A DNA stretch of 64,000 bases from CBDBKE01 sp965218055 (GTDB lineage: Bacteria; Acidobacteriota; Terriglobia; JAJPHL01; JAPKYU01): NCBI GenBank assembly GCA_965218055.1, contig CBDCKA010000002.1, forward strand, positions 2,356,001 to 2,420,000, given 5' to 3'. Shown piece by piece: positions 11,844-21,341 of the stretch (its first letter is position 1; each line of letters starts with the position of its first letter). Under the pieces are notes generated by a model. It saw only the letters and a program-made list of their open reading frames with translations, was not told the DNA's origin and ran no database searches. Position numbers and translations under genes: made by a program.

Positions 11844-11874
11844 ACAGCCCGCTTCGGCGGGCTGTTTTGTTTTT
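11844..11874 (+). terminator. intrinsic terminator after 16S
   Basis: A perfect 9-bp stem ACAGCCCGC / GCGGGCTGT with a TTCG tetraloop is followed by TTTGTTTTT. It closes the 16S transcript before any 23S gene. The 11661-11843 stretch holds only spacer with GC-rich hairpins. Confidence 0.9.
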
Positions 11875-11933
11875 AGCGCTCGGGCTCGTGCTAGAATAAT
11901 CGCCCCTATCTCACAGAGAGTACGGAGGCACTT

Positions 11934-12953
11934 ATGAAGATTACGAGCGGGAAATTACGCGGAATGCAAGCTGTATCGGATCAGGGCGGGGTCATCGCTG
12001 CCGCGGCCATGGACCAACGCGGTTCACTCCACAAATCTCTTGCCAAAGCGAAGGGCGTGCCTGAGGCTCAGGTGACCGGGGAGATGATGGCCGAATTCAA
12101 AACGGCGGTCACCCGCATCCTGACGCCTCATGCCAGCGCGATCCTGCTGGACCCGGAGCTCGGTCTGGAGGCCGGCCGCCAGCGCGCCAAAAACAGCGGC
12201 TTACTGCTGGCCTATGAGAAGACGGGCTACGACCTCGCCCGGCCGGGCCGCATCCCCGAGCTGCTGAATACGTGGTCGGTGCATCGCCTGAAGCAGGCCG
12301 GAGCCGACTGCGTCAAGGTGCTGATCCATTACGCGCCGTCTGATTCCGACGCCGTCAACGACGAGAAGAAGGCGCTGGTCGAGCGCATCGGCGCCGAATG
12401 CGGCCAACACGATATCCCCCACTTCCTGGAGTTCGTCGGCTATGACCCGACGGGCGGGGACGTCAATGGCCCCGAGTACGCGAAGCTAAAGCCGGAAGCG
12501 GTGACTCGCAGCATGGAAGAGTTTGCCAAGCCCCAGTACGGCGTGGACGTGCTGAAGGTGGAAATCCCGGTGAACCTGCAGTACGTCGAGGGGACCAGGT
12601 CGTTCAAAGGAACGGCGGTCTACAGCCGCAAGGAGGCCCTGGAGCACTACCGCCGCTCTGCTTCTGTGACCAACAAGCCGTTCATTTACCTGAGCGCGGG
12701 CGTCAGCAATGCCCAGTTTACCGAAAGCCTGGAGATGGCGGCCGAATCCGGAGTGCGCTATAACGGCGTGCTCTGCGGCCGCGCCACCTGGAAAGATGGG
12801 GTCCCGATCTACGCCAAGCAGGGCTTGAAAGCCCTGGAGGATTGGCTTTCCGACGAGGGGGTAAAAAACATCCAGTCGGTGAACGCCGCCCTAAAGGGCG
12901 CCACCGCCTGGTTTTCTGCCTACGGCGCTGAGTCCGCCGCCGCCCTGGCCTAA
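11934..12953 (+). CDS. tagatose-1,6-bisphosphate aldolase-like (LacD family)
   Basis: A 339-residue class I aldolase of the LacD family, which cleaves tagatose (and often other ketose) 1,6-bisphosphates to DHAP and glyceraldehyde 3-phosphate. Family signatures are AAMDQRGSLHK near the N-terminus, the LLDPELG segment, VKVLIHYAP, FLEFVGYDP, the Schiff-base lysine in VLKVEIPVN (about residue 208) and YLSAGVS. The length is typical. The ribosome-binding site GGAGGC precedes ATG 11934. It stands alone between the rRNA terminator and a convergent aminotransferase gene. No other tagatose or galactose genes are nearby, so the physiological substrate (fructose- or tagatose-bisphosphate) is unresolved. 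Confidence 0.85.
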   Translation: MKITSGKLRGMQAVSDQGGVIAAAAMDQRGSLHKSLAKAKGVPEAQVTGEMMAEFKTAVTRILTPHASAILLDPELGLEAGRQRAKNSGLLLAYEKTGYDLARPGRIPELLNTWSVHRLKQAGADCVKVLIHYAPSDSDAVNDEKKALVERIGAECGQHDIPHFLEFVGYDPTGGDVNGPEYAKLKPEAVTRSMEEFAKPQYGVDVLKVEIPVNLQYVEGTRSFKGTAVYSRKEALEHYRRSASVTNKPFIYLSAGVSNAQFTESLEMAAESGVRYNGVLCGRATWKDGVPIYAKQGLKALEDWLSDEGVKNIQSVNAALKGATAWFSAYGAESAAALA

Positions 12954-12981
12954 CGGTACGGGTCGGCTCATTCCATCCTAT

Positions 12982-14256
12982 TCAAACGCGGTGCCGGTGG
13001 CGCCGAACCACGTCTGTCACCGCCTGGATGACGTCTTCTACGTCGTCGTCTGTCATCCGCAAATTTAAGGGTAGCGAGACCATGCGCTGGAATTCGCGAT
13101 ATGCGATCGGAAAGTCATTTGCCCTGTATCCATATTTCTTCCGGTAGTAGGGGTGCAAATGGAGGGGGATGAAGTGGACGCTGGTGCCGATCTTCCGGGC
13201 CTTCAGCTCCTCGACAAACTGATCCCGCGAAATTCTTAACCTCTTTAGATGTAAACGCAGCACGTAGAGATGCCAGGCATGGTCAACCTCTGCCCGTTCG
13301 ACGGCGGGCGGCTGCAGTTCCTGGAAGCTGGAGAACGCCATGTTATAACGGCGCACAATCTGCCGCCGCCGGGCATGGAAGGCGCGGAGTTGTTGCAACT
13401 GGTGCAACCCGATCGCCGCCTGGATGTCGGTCATGTTGTATTTGAAGCCTGCCCGGGTGACCTGGTATTTCCAGGAGCTGCCGCTCGCCGTAGACTGCGC
13501 GGAACGGCCGCAAGCATCACGGCTGATCCCCTGTTGGCTCCAAAGCCGCGCTTCCTCAGCCACGTCGCGGGAGGCGGTGAGCATTCCGCCTTCCCCCGTC
13601 GTGAGGTTCTTCGTGGCGTAAAATGAAAAACAGATGGCATTGGATTGAGGAAGCAGGGGACTCACCGAGCCCACGCTGCGTTGTTTGTATCCTGCCGGCA
13701 GGGCGTGGGCCGCATCTTCGACCAGAGTGAAGTTGGACTCGCGGGCGATTTGAGCGAGCGCATCCAGATTGCATGGGTGTCCGTAAAGGTGAACGGGCAA
13801 AATGGCCCCCTCACCTCCCGGAACGCGGCGGGAGACTTTGTGTCCCCGCTTGGCGGCCTTGCTTCGGACGTGCCCCCGTTTCCCGAGGCGGCGCTGACGG
13901 ATGATTTTGGCCACCCGGACCGGATCCATATTTAAGGTGTCAGGTTCTACGTCCACAAGAATGGGGCGCGCTCCAAGATGCTCAATGGCGTGCGCAGTCG
14001 CACAAAATGTCAAAGGAGTCGTGATCACCGGATCACGTGGGCCAATACCGAGCGTTAACAGAGCGAGGTGCAAGGCGGCTGTGCCTGAGCTGAGCGCCAC
14101 CGCGCCGGGCGCCCCAACGAACCGGGCAAACTCCCGCTCGAAGCAAGCGACCTTCGGCCCGGTGGTGATCCACTCAGAACGCAGGGTGTCTGCTACCTCT
14201 TGGATCTCCTGTTCCGAGATCCGCGGCGGGGAAAAAGGCAGAAAGGTTTGACGCAT
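12982..14256 (-). CDS. DegT/DnrJ/EryC1/StrS-family aminotransferase
   Basis: A 424-residue PLP enzyme that usually transfers an amino group to a nucleotide-bound keto sugar for cell-surface polysaccharides. Seen: FSPPRISEQEIQEV at the start, the PLP-facing SSGTAALHLAL segment, VEDAAHALPA, and the catalytic lysine in FSFYATKNLTTGEGGM. An insert rich in K, R and G (RQRRLGKRGHVRSKAAKRGHK, about residues 120-140) is longer than usual in the family. Downstream on the same strand, after a 78-bp gap, comes the methyltransferase gene in the order methyltransferase then aminotransferase, which suggests joint action on a surface glycan. The exact sugar is unknown. Confidence 0.85.
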   Translation of the reverse strand: MRQTFLPFSPPRISEQEIQEVADTLRSEWITTGPKVACFEREFARFVGAPGAVALSSGTAALHLALLTLGIGPRDPVITTPLTFCATAHAIEHLGARPILVDVEPDTLNMDPVRVAKIIRQRRLGKRGHVRSKAAKRGHKVSRRVPGGEGAILPVHLYGHPCNLDALAQIARESNFTLVEDAAHALPAGYKQRSVGSVSPLLPQSNAICFSFYATKNLTTGEGGMLTASRDVAEEARLWSQQGISRDACGRSAQSTASGSSWKYQVTRAGFKYNMTDIQAAIGLHQLQQLRAFHARRRQIVRRYNMAFSSFQELQPPAVERAEVDHAWHLYVLRLHLKRLRISRDQFVEELKARKIGTSVHFIPLHLHPYYRKKYGYRANDFPIAYREFQRMVSLPLNLRMTDDDVEDVIQAVTDVVRRHRHRV

Positions 14257-14334
14257 ATCCGGTTCCGTCTGGTTGAGGATCGAAAGTCCGATGCGCGTTG
14301 GTGCTATCGCATTCTAAGGTATCGTCAGCATGGC

Positions 14335-15024
14335 TCAATCTTTTTCTGCAACACAGATGAGGCGCTCGCGCAGACATTCGAGCGTCCCGAAAAAATATCG
14401 CTGCAATTGCTGAGCGGGAGATGGAAGGCTTCCCTGGTAGCGCAGAAAGTAGGTGCGGAAGCCGGCTGAGCGCAGAAGCTCAGCAAGCTGGCCGGGAGAA
14501 AATAAGCGGAGCACGGTAGGGTCCGGGCGGTGAGCGAGAATTCCAGCCTTGTTCAGGAATCGATACCAGCGAACAGCAAATGAATTGGGGGTAATGATGC
14601 CGCATCTTCCTCGGGGACGAAGGACGCGGCGGATTTCCCTGAAAGCAATCCCAGGATCGGGTAGATGCCCAATCACATGGATGAGTAAAAGTTTGCTAAA
14701 TGTCGCATCGGCGAAGGGCAGACTGCCTGCATCTGCGCGCACGAAGCCTTCCAGATCCGCCGGCCCAATCAGATCCAGCGGTCGAATCCAGCCAGGCGGG
14801 AAATCCAGCCCGACGATTTTGCAGCGGCACCTAGCGGCGATATAGCGCATCGCTTGCCCGGCGCCGCAACCAACGTCGAGCACGGTGTCTTTCTCTGTCA
14901 GTTCTAGGCAGTTGAGCAACGCCTGCAATTCCAAATGATACTTTTCCGACTGCGACCAGGCAGCAACCCGTTCATAATAGCGACTGTCATATAGCTTCGG
15001 GTCATAGGTCTTCGTCCTTCTCAC
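14335..15024 (-). CDS. class I SAM-dependent methyltransferase
   Basis: A 229-residue Rossmann methyltransferase. Motif I is VLDVGCGAGQAMRYIA (about residue 47-62), then IVGLDFPPGW, FVRADAGSLPFADATFSKLLLIHVIGHL (motif IV/post-I pattern) and EIRRVLRPRGRCGIITPN, the usual Methyltransf_11 layout. It lies upstream of the DegT aminotransferase on the same strand, so sugar or lipid modification is plausible. The C-terminus (LQRYFFGTLECLRERL) is basic and amphipathic. The substrate cannot be told. Confidence 0.82.
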   Translation of the reverse strand: MRRTKTYDPKLYDSRYYERVAAWSQSEKYHLELQALLNCLELTEKDTVLDVGCGAGQAMRYIAARCRCKIVGLDFPPGWIRPLDLIGPADLEGFVRADAGSLPFADATFSKLLLIHVIGHLPDPGIAFREIRRVLRPRGRCGIITPNSFAVRWYRFLNKAGILAHRPDPTVLRLFSPGQLAELLRSAGFRTYFLRYQGSLPSPAQQLQRYFFGTLECLRERLICVAEKD

Positions 15025-15140
15025 GTTGTCTTCCTAAGCAGAGAACCCAGGGGTTGATGCGTAAAGTGTAGCCGGTTGGAGTCCGCTGTGCTGGCTCACG
15101 AGAAGGGTTAGGAGACAGGCCGCAAGCGCGCAACCCGCTG

Positions 15141-15401
15141 TCAGACCCGAATCCTTGGGTCTGTCAGAATCGCAAAGACCTGCGACGGGTTGGGCAGGCC
15201 CAATTGCTTGAGCTGGGTTGCGGTGGCGGGACGGCCCGAGGCGCAGGCCCGTTCCAGGGCGCTCTTCGGCACGGGCTGGTCTGCATTTGAGAGCTTCAGG
15301 TGGTCGGGATAAACTGCGTAGGTAAACGACTGGCCGCCCAGCCGGTAAAAAACTTCACCGGCATACCGCTCAATATCTCCCCAGGTCTCCTCAAACGCCA
15401 T
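15141..15401 (-). CDS. hypothetical protein, 86 residues
   Basis: A small acidic-to-neutral protein starting MAFEETWGDIERYAGEVF and ending ILTDPRIRV. The ATG at 15399-15401 follows AAAAAAGA, a weak ribosome-binding site. No signal peptide, membrane segment or known motif is visible; the pattern of charged residues suggests a small folded cytoplasmic domain. It is divergent from the ribokinase gene, 139 bp away. I do not recognise the family. A much longer minus-strand reading through 16211 overlaps ribokinase and is not real. Confidence 0.6.
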   Translation of the reverse strand: MAFEETWGDIERYAGEVFYRLGGQSFTYAVYPDHLKLSNADQPVPKSALERACASGRPATATQLKQLGLPNPSQVFAILTDPRIRV

Positions 15402-15540
15402 TCTTTTTTCCCTATGAGAGCCAGCGTGGCCACTCATATCGTCTCGTTGGCCCGTCGTCAATTGTAGACTGTGCGGTGTGCCTTCGCGGCGCCGACACCC
15501 GTCGCGCGACCCAAGAAGCGTACCGGAAAGAGAGCCGCTA

Positions 15541-16479
15541 GTGAAGAATCGCATCCTGGTCGTGGGGAGCCTGAACATGGATTTCGTGGTGTCGGTCAGG
15601 CACCTGCCGTCGCCTGGCGCCACGGTACCGGGCCACTCATTCCAGATGGTTCCCGGCGGTAAGGGCGCCAACCAGGCGTGTGCCGCGGCGCGGCTGGCAC
15701 CACCCGGGGTGCAGGTCGCCATGGCCGGCCGTGTCGGAGACGATATCTTCGGCGAGCGCCTCCTGGCTTCGCTCTCCACCGCTGGCGTGGACACGCAGTT
15801 TATCCTGCCGGCCGCCGCGGAGCCCACCGGAGTGGCCCTCATCTTCGTCGAGCAGGATGGGCTGAACCAGATTGTGGTGGCGGCGGGTGCCAACGGACTG
15901 CTGCGCCCTGCCGATCTGTCGGCTGTCGAAGAGCAATTCGCCCAAGCGCATCTGGTACTGCTGCAACTGGAGTCACCGCTAGAGACGGTGGCGGCCGCGC
16001 TGGAAATCGCCAGGCGCCACGGCGCCACAACACTGCTTGATCCTGCCCCTGCGTGCCCGCTCCCGCCAGAACTGCTGGCGCATGTAGACCTGCTGACTCC
16101 CAACGAAACCGAGGCGCTGGCGCTCACGGGACGTCCGGGCGCCGTCGTGGCGTTGGAGGAAGCCGGGCCTCTGACGGAGCAACTGCTGCGCTTGGGTGCG
16201 GGCGGCGTCATCCTGAAGCTGGGCGAGCGCGGTGTCTACTGCGCCTGCCCGCCACTGCGTGCCCACTTCCATACACGGCAGGTGAAAGCGGTGGATTCCA
16301 CGGCCGCTGGTGACACCTTCAACGGTGCACTGGCCGCCGCTCTGGCGGAGGGCCGGCCTCTGGAGCTGGCCGTTGACTTTGCCAATGCCGCCGCTGCTCT
16401 TTCCGTCACCCGCTATGGCGCGCAATCTTCGATTCCCTCCCGCCAGCAGGTTCTGGAATTCCTGGCCCGCTCTTCGTGA
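15541..16479 (+). CDS. rbsK: ribokinase (PfkB family)
   Basis: Phosphorylates D-ribose to ribose 5-phosphate with ATP. Features: VVGSLNMDFVV at the start, the sugar-binding GGKGANQACAAARL segment (about residue 39), and the C-terminal VDSTAAGDTFNGALAAAL signature containing the catalytic Asp and the anion hole. I choose GTG 15541 (VKNRILVVGSLN) because GGAAAGAGAG lies just upstream and the family begins here; an ATG at 15478 would add an unlikely Arg/Pro-rich extension. It gives 312 residues, normal for RbsK. It is followed after about 90 bp by the PHP phosphatase, with no ribose transporter nearby. A related nucleoside or sugar kinase cannot be excluded. Confidence 0.88.
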   Translation: MKNRILVVGSLNMDFVVSVRHLPSPGATVPGHSFQMVPGGKGANQACAAARLAPPGVQVAMAGRVGDDIFGERLLASLSTAGVDTQFILPAAAEPTGVALIFVEQDGLNQIVVAAGANGLLRPADLSAVEEQFAQAHLVLLQLESPLETVAAALEIARRHGATTLLDPAPACPLPPELLAHVDLLTPNETEALALTGRPGAVVALEEAGPLTEQLLRLGAGGVILKLGERGVYCACPPLRAHFHTRQVKAVDSTAAGDTFNGALAAALAEGRPLELAVDFANAAAALSVTRYGAQSSIPSRQQVLEFLARSS

Positions 16480-16570
16480 TTCGCGCCAGGTTCACAGTGC
16501 CGAGACTCACTTCCGCCGTCGACGGCCTGTCTGGTGGCGTTTGGCTTCTGGAGGGGCTATAGTCCTCCCT

Positions 16571-17347
16571 ATGGTGGACATCCACTGCCACATCCTGCCA
16601 TCTCTGGACGACGGAGCGAAAGACCTGGAGACCTCGCTCGAGATGTGCCGGATGGCCGCCAATGACGGCATTGAAGCGATCGTCTGCACAGCGCACGCCA
16701 ACGAACGCTACCCGTTCGATCCGGACCTGGTCGAGCGAAAGATTCAGGAGGTCACCGCGCAGTCGGGTGGCGTCCCGCGCCTGTATCCGGGCTGCGATTT
16801 CCACCTTTCCTACGAGAACCTGCAAAGCGCACTGGCCGAGCCGCGCCCCTTCACCATTAACCACGGGCAATACCTGCTGGTGGAATTCGCCGACTTTGCC
16901 ATCCCGCCGCACATGGAGCAGACCTTCTTCCAGCTTCGCTCGCGGGGCACGGTGCCCATTGTGACGCACCCGGAGCGCAATCCCTGGCTGTTGTCCGCCA
17001 GGAGGCAACTGTTCGGATGGGTGGAGGCCGGGGCCCTGGTCCAGGTGACTGCCGGATCTCTGCTGGGACGTTTCGGAAAGTCGGCAGCCCGCTTCTGCCA
17101 GTGGCTGGCGGAAAGCCGCATGATTCACTTCGTCGCCAGCGACGCGCACAACACCACTCACCGCCCGCCCCTGCTCCGGGCCGCCTACGACAAGGCGGCG
17201 GCACAGTTTGGGGGCGACCTGGCTGAACTGATCTTTAACCAGTATCCACGGGCCGCGCTGGAGAGCGAGCACATTTCTCCAGAGCCGCCAGCCCTTCCCA
17301 AGCATAAGACTTTTTTTGACCGAATCGTGGGCAGGTTCCGCCGCTAG
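16571..17347 (+). CDS. PHP-domain tyrosine-protein phosphatase (CpsB/YwqE type)
   Basis: A 258-residue metal-dependent phosphatase of the PHP superfamily; characterised members remove phosphate from bacterial tyrosine kinases that control capsule export. Metal-binding motifs are DIHCHILPSLDDGAKD at the N-terminus, VCTAHANERY, the PGCDFHLSYENL region, VTHPERNP and the late FVASDAHNTTHRPP. The ATG at 16571 is chosen because these motifs start at residue 3; upstream sequence in frame is not conserved-looking. The C-terminal tail is basic (DRIVGRFRR). It follows rbsK and precedes the transglutaminase gene. No partner kinase is seen here. Confidence 0.88.
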   Translation: MVDIHCHILPSLDDGAKDLETSLEMCRMAANDGIEAIVCTAHANERYPFDPDLVERKIQEVTAQSGGVPRLYPGCDFHLSYENLQSALAEPRPFTINHGQYLLVEFADFAIPPHMEQTFFQLRSRGTVPIVTHPERNPWLLSARRQLFGWVEAGALVQVTAGSLLGRFGKSAARFCQWLAESRMIHFVASDAHNTTHRPPLLRAAYDKAAAQFGGDLAELIFNQYPRAALESEHISPEPPALPKHKTFFDRIVGRFRR

Positions 17348-17453
17348 TGCCGTGACCAGTGGAAGAACTCAGCCGGCTCGATGTCCGACCGGCCCCCGGC
17401 CCGTCTGGTAGCCGGCCATCTGGTATAGGCCGTCTCGTATAGGATAGTCGCAT

Positions 17454-19637
17454 ATGGTCCGCAGCTGGGGGCAGGGCAGGGAAGCGATCGATTATTTCTT
17501 CGAGCTATCACTATTCCTGTTCGTAGCCACTGGCTTTGTCACGGTAGCCGCTACCGGCAAGCTGGACGCCCCGACGGTGCTGTTGGTGAGCGCGGCGCTG
17601 GCTCTGCGGGGCTTGGCGTTCCTGGGGCGTACTCGCATCTCGCTAGCGCCCTCCACGGTCACCCGCCTGACGGTGGCCTATTTCTTCTTCTACGCCTTCG
17701 ACTACCTGTTTTTGTCGCGCGCCTTTGTCGAGGCCACCGGCCACCTGGTTTTCTTTGTAATGGTGATGAAGTTGTTCTCTGCGCGGGTGAACCGGGACTT
17801 CCTCTACCTGGCTGTGCTGGCCTTCCTGGAGATGCTGCTGGCGGCCATCCTCACCATCGACACTACGTTCCTGGCGTTCTTCTTGGTGTTTTTGACGTTC
17901 GGGATCGCCACCTTTACCAGCTACGAAATCCGCTGCTCCTACCAGCGGGCAACGCATCCGGCTGAGGTCCCCGGAGCGCCCATGCTGCGCAGCCTGGGCG
18001 CTGCCTCGATCCTGGTCAGCATCAGCGTGCTGCTGCTGGGCGGGTTGATTTTCTTCGTCCTCCCGCGCTACACCACCGGCTACCTCAGCCGCTTCGCGCC
18101 GAAGACGCAGTACATCGCCGGCTTCTCCGACGACGTCACCCTGGGCGAAATCGGCGAAATCAAGAAGACCAGCATGGTGGTGATGCGGGTCCGCTTCAAC
18201 TGGCTTCCGCCGCAGTTGGAGCAACTGCGCTGGCGCGGCGTCGCCCTGACTCAATTCGACGGCCAGCGCTGGTACAACACCACCATGGGCGGCACGGTGC
18301 TGTCCGCGGTCCCGGCTCCGGGCGGAAGGGCCAGGATGAGCGGGGCGGGCCGCTTTTTCTTCGATCGCGGGCCAGCCCTCCGGCCGGTTCAGGAGCTGGC
18401 CTACACGGTGTATCTGGAGCCCATCTCTTCCGCCAACCTGTTCCTGATCCCCGTTCCCCGGCACGTGACCGGGCGCTTCCGCGAACTGGAGGTGGATGCG
18501 AACGAGGCGGTGTTGGTGCGCAGGCGGAGCTTCGCCGCCCTGCGCTACGACGCCGTCTCCAACCTGACAATACCCGACCCGAGGCTCCTGCGAGCCGCGC
18601 CCACCGAGTATCCGGAGCGGATCGGGCCCCATCCGCGTGACTATTACTTGCAGCTGCCCTCCATGGACCCCCGGGTGAGAGAGCTGGCCCAACAGGTCGC
18701 AGCCGCCGCCGGCAATCCCTATGACGCTGGGCTGCTGCTGGAGGAGCACCTACGCACCCAGTATGGCTACACCTTGGATATGCCGTTCACTGGCGACGAT
18801 CCGATTGCCGGCTTTCTGTTCGAGCAGCGCCGCGGCCACTGCGAGTACTTCGCCTCGTCCATGACGGTGATGCTGCGTAGCTTGGACATTCCGGCCCGCA
18901 TGGTGAATGGCTTCCTGCCCGGTGAATTCAACAATATCTCGGAGCTGTACGTGGTGCGGGCCAGCGACGCGCATAGCTGGGTGGAAGCCTATTTCCCCAC
19001 TCTGGGCTGGATCGCGTTCGACCCCACTCCCCCCGCCGGAGTCCAGAGCCGGGGAACCTTCAGCCGCCTGGCCCTGTGGTTGGACGCGTTTCAGGCGTTC
19101 TGGGTGGACTGGGTCGTCAACTACGACTTCACTCGCCAATTCACGTTGATGCGCAACATGAACCGCGGTTCGCGGAAGGCCACGACCGAGACGCGCGATT
19201 ACCTGCGGCAGCAATACCAGGCGCTGACCGCGCGCCTGAAGCTGGCGCACGGCCAGCTGAAATCGCATCCGGCCACGCTGCCGGTCATGATTGGCGTTTT
19301 GGCCGCCAGCCTGCTGCTGGTGCTGGGCTCGGGACGTCTGCTGGCATTCTGGCGGCGCTCGGCCGCACAGGTGCGCAGCCGTGCCGGCCGCGCCACCGTG
19401 CGCGACGCCACGGTTGCCTACCAGCGCCTGCTGGACCTATTGGCCCGCCGCGGCTACCGCAAGGCGGCCGGCATGTCGGCCCGCGAGTTTCTCCCCACCG
19501 TCCGGGATCCCCTACTGTCGCCTCTGGTCACAGAATTTACCGTGGCTTACGAGAGCGCGCGCTTTGGGGGGGCGGTCGATCTGGTGCCTCACCTGTATAG
19601 CTTGCTGGGACGAGTCCAACAAGGCGCCCGAGGCTGA
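17454..19637 (+). CDS. DUF3488 / transglutaminase-like membrane protein (TgpA type)
   Basis: A 727-residue inner-membrane protein. About 150 N-terminal residues form six or so membrane helices (DUF3488 region), with another helix near 180-205. A periplasmic transglutaminase-like domain follows with the catalytic triad: Cys in RRGHCEYFASSM (about 462), His in SDAHSWVEAYF (about 507) and Asp in GWIAFDPTPP (about 523). A helix at about 612-632 is then followed by a DUF4129-like C-terminus. The TgpA homologue in Pseudomonas is essential; the substrate is unknown. It starts at ATG 17454 with no strong ribosome-binding site, and rimO follows within 80 bp. Confidence 0.87.
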   Translation: MVRSWGQGREAIDYFFELSLFLFVATGFVTVAATGKLDAPTVLLVSAALALRGLAFLGRTRISLAPSTVTRLTVAYFFFYAFDYLFLSRAFVEATGHLVFFVMVMKLFSARVNRDFLYLAVLAFLEMLLAAILTIDTTFLAFFLVFLTFGIATFTSYEIRCSYQRATHPAEVPGAPMLRSLGAASILVSISVLLLGGLIFFVLPRYTTGYLSRFAPKTQYIAGFSDDVTLGEIGEIKKTSMVVMRVRFNWLPPQLEQLRWRGVALTQFDGQRWYNTTMGGTVLSAVPAPGGRARMSGAGRFFFDRGPALRPVQELAYTVYLEPISSANLFLIPVPRHVTGRFRELEVDANEAVLVRRRSFAALRYDAVSNLTIPDPRLLRAAPTEYPERIGPHPRDYYLQLPSMDPRVRELAQQVAAAAGNPYDAGLLLEEHLRTQYGYTLDMPFTGDDPIAGFLFEQRRGHCEYFASSMTVMLRSLDIPARMVNGFLPGEFNNISELYVVRASDAHSWVEAYFPTLGWIAFDPTPPAGVQSRGTFSRLALWLDAFQAFWVDWVVNYDFTRQFTLMRNMNRGSRKATTETRDYLRQQYQALTARLKLAHGQLKSHPATLPVMIGVLAASLLLVLGSGRLLAFWRRSAAQVRSRAGRATVRDATVAYQRLLDLLARRGYRKAAGMSAREFLPTVRDPLLSPLVTEFTVAYESARFGGAVDLVPHLYSLLGRVQQGARG

Positions 19638-19713
19638 CCTTGTGCTAAAATCTTGTTTTAATTCCAGCTCGTCCGTTCCGAGGTCTTCCTTGCCGAAAGT
19701 AGGGCCGAAAGTT

Positions 19714-21150
19714 ATGCCGAAAGTCGGTTTTGTCAGCCTGGGCTGTCCCAAGAACCTGGTCGATACGGAGGTGATGATGGGCCTGCTCGCCCGTGGCGGG
19801 TACGAGTTGACCCCCCACGCCGAGGAGGCCGAAGTCCTGGTCGTCAACACCTGCAGCTTCATTGACCCGGCAAAGAAGGAATCCATTGCCGCCATCCTGG
19901 AGATGGCGGAGCACAAGAAGCGAGGCACGGCGCGCAAGCTCATCGTAACCGGCTGCCTGGTGGAGCGCTACCGCGAGCAGATCCAAAGGGAGATTCCCGA
20001 AGTTGATGCGGTGCTAGGCATCAACGAAGTGGAGCGCATTGGCCTCGCCTGCCAGGACGCGCTGCTACAGGAGCCGGCCGCAACGCCGGTGGTGGAGCCT
20101 TACCTCTACCACGACCTGACACCGCGCGTGCTGGCCACGCCTCGGCATTACGCCTACATCAAGATCAACGAGGGCTGTGACCACACGTGCAGCTTTTGCA
20201 TCATCCCCAAGCTGCGCGGCCCGTTCCGCAGCCGCCGTTTCGAATCGGTGGTCGCTGAGGCAGAGCGGCTATTGTCGCAGGGCGTGCGGGAACTCGTCCT
20301 GGTGGGGCAGGACACCACTTGGTACGGGGAAGACCTGGGGATCCGGGACGGCTTGGCGCTGCTGCTGGAGCGGCTGGCGCAATTGCCCGGGCTAGAGCGC
20401 GACGGCGGCTGGATCCGGTTCCTCTATTGCTACCCGAACCGGGTCAGCCAGCGGCTACTGGACACCATCGCCGCCTGGCCGTCCCTGGTGAAGTACCTGG
20501 ATATTCCGCTACAGCACGCCAGCGCCTCGGTGTTGAAGCGCATGCGCCGCGGGCAGGATGGGGACCAGTTCCTGAGATTGTTGGAGCGCATTCGCCGCAC
20601 CATCCCCGGTGTGGCGCTACGCACTTCGATGATCGTCGGCTTTCCGGGTGAGAGCGAAGCGGATTTCCAACAACTCTGCCAGTTCGTCGAGGCGGCGGAA
20701 TTTGACCGGCTGGGTGTTTTCGCCTATTCCGATGAGGAGAACACCGCCAGCCACGCGCTCGACGGCAAACTGGACGGGCGCACGATCCACAACCGGCGCC
20801 GTCGCCTCATGGCCATTCAGCGAAAGATCTCCCGGCGCAAGAACCGGCGGATGGTCGGCCACAGCTTTGACCTGCTGTTGGAAGGGGTGTCGCAGGAGAG
20901 CGAACTATTGTGGGAGGGCCGCCTGGCCGGCCAGGCGCCGGAGATTGACGGCAAAGTGCTGATCCACGACGTCGCCGGCCGGCCGCCTGCGGCGGGTTCC
21001 TTCGTGGGGGTTGAGATCACCCGGGCGCTGGACTACGACCTTCTGGGCAAGGTTCTGCCCGCGGGTCCGGTAGAACGTCGCGCGTCCTTGCGGGCTGTGC
21101 CCCGGGAGGAGCATGCAGCTACGATGCCCCGTCTGCAAGAAGTCCGTTGA
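19714..21150 (+). CDS. rimO: ribosomal protein S12 methylthiotransferase
   Basis: A radical-SAM enzyme that methylthiolates an Asp of ribosomal protein S12. There are three parts: an N-terminal domain with Cys at 11, about 47 and about 81 binding one 4Fe-4S cluster (GCPKNLVDTE, VVNTCSFI, VTGCLVERY), the radical-SAM core with CxxxCxxC at about 154-161 (GCDHTCSFCIIPKLRGPFRSR), and a C-terminal TRAM domain. IRFLYCYPN and KYLDIPLQHAS are typical of RimO rather than MiaB. ATG 19714 starts the conserved MPKVGFVSLGC; a TTG at 19690 would add a partial repeat of MPKVG. The tail after TRAM is about 35 residues longer than usual and overlaps the start of yacG. Confidence 0.93.
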   Translation: MPKVGFVSLGCPKNLVDTEVMMGLLARGGYELTPHAEEAEVLVVNTCSFIDPAKKESIAAILEMAEHKKRGTARKLIVTGCLVERYREQIQREIPEVDAVLGINEVERIGLACQDALLQEPAATPVVEPYLYHDLTPRVLATPRHYAYIKINEGCDHTCSFCIIPKLRGPFRSRRFESVVAEAERLLSQGVRELVLVGQDTTWYGEDLGIRDGLALLLERLAQLPGLERDGGWIRFLYCYPNRVSQRLLDTIAAWPSLVKYLDIPLQHASASVLKRMRRGQDGDQFLRLLERIRRTIPGVALRTSMIVGFPGESEADFQQLCQFVEAAEFDRLGVFAYSDEENTASHALDGKLDGRTIHNRRRRLMAIQRKISRRKNRRMVGHSFDLLLEGVSQESELLWEGRLAGQAPEIDGKVLIHDVAGRPPAAGSFVGVEITRALDYDLLGKVLPAGPVERRASLRAVPREEHAATMPRLQEVR

Positions 21151-21337
21151 ACTGAATTCTGTTCTCGCGCCGTTCTGTAGCAAACGGTGCCGGATGATCG
21201 ATCTGGGCAACTGGGCTTCGGAACGGTACGTGATCCAGACCCCGCTTCCCGACGTGGAGGATGCTGGAGAGTCGTCGTGGGGCGGGTCCCGGCGGGAAAC
21301 GGAAGGAGAGGACGTCGGCAGGAAGGGCGAAAGATAG
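21113..21337 (+). CDS. yacG: DNA gyrase inhibitor / zinc-binding protein YacG
   Basis: A 74-residue protein with the YacG zinc ribbon: CPVCKK, then 15 residues on, FCSKRCRMIDLGNW. YacG binds gyrase subunit B and one Zn ion through four Cys. Residues after about 45 are variable and charged, as in relatives. The ATG at 21113 lies inside the rimO 3' end (38-bp overlap) behind GGGAGGAGC, a good ribosome-binding site, so translation is probably coupled. pgpA follows with a 4-bp gap. Confidence 0.88.
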   Translation: MQLRCPVCKKSVELNSVLAPFCSKRCRMIDLGNWASERYVIQTPLPDVEDAGESSWGGSRRETEGEDVGRKGER

Positions 21338-21341
21338 GCAA

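Noticed and set aside
15141..16211. 356-residue minus-strand frame
   Set aside because: Only its last 86 residues (from ATG 15401) are plausible. The rest is antisense to ribokinase and has Ser/Ala/Gly-rich low-complexity composition.
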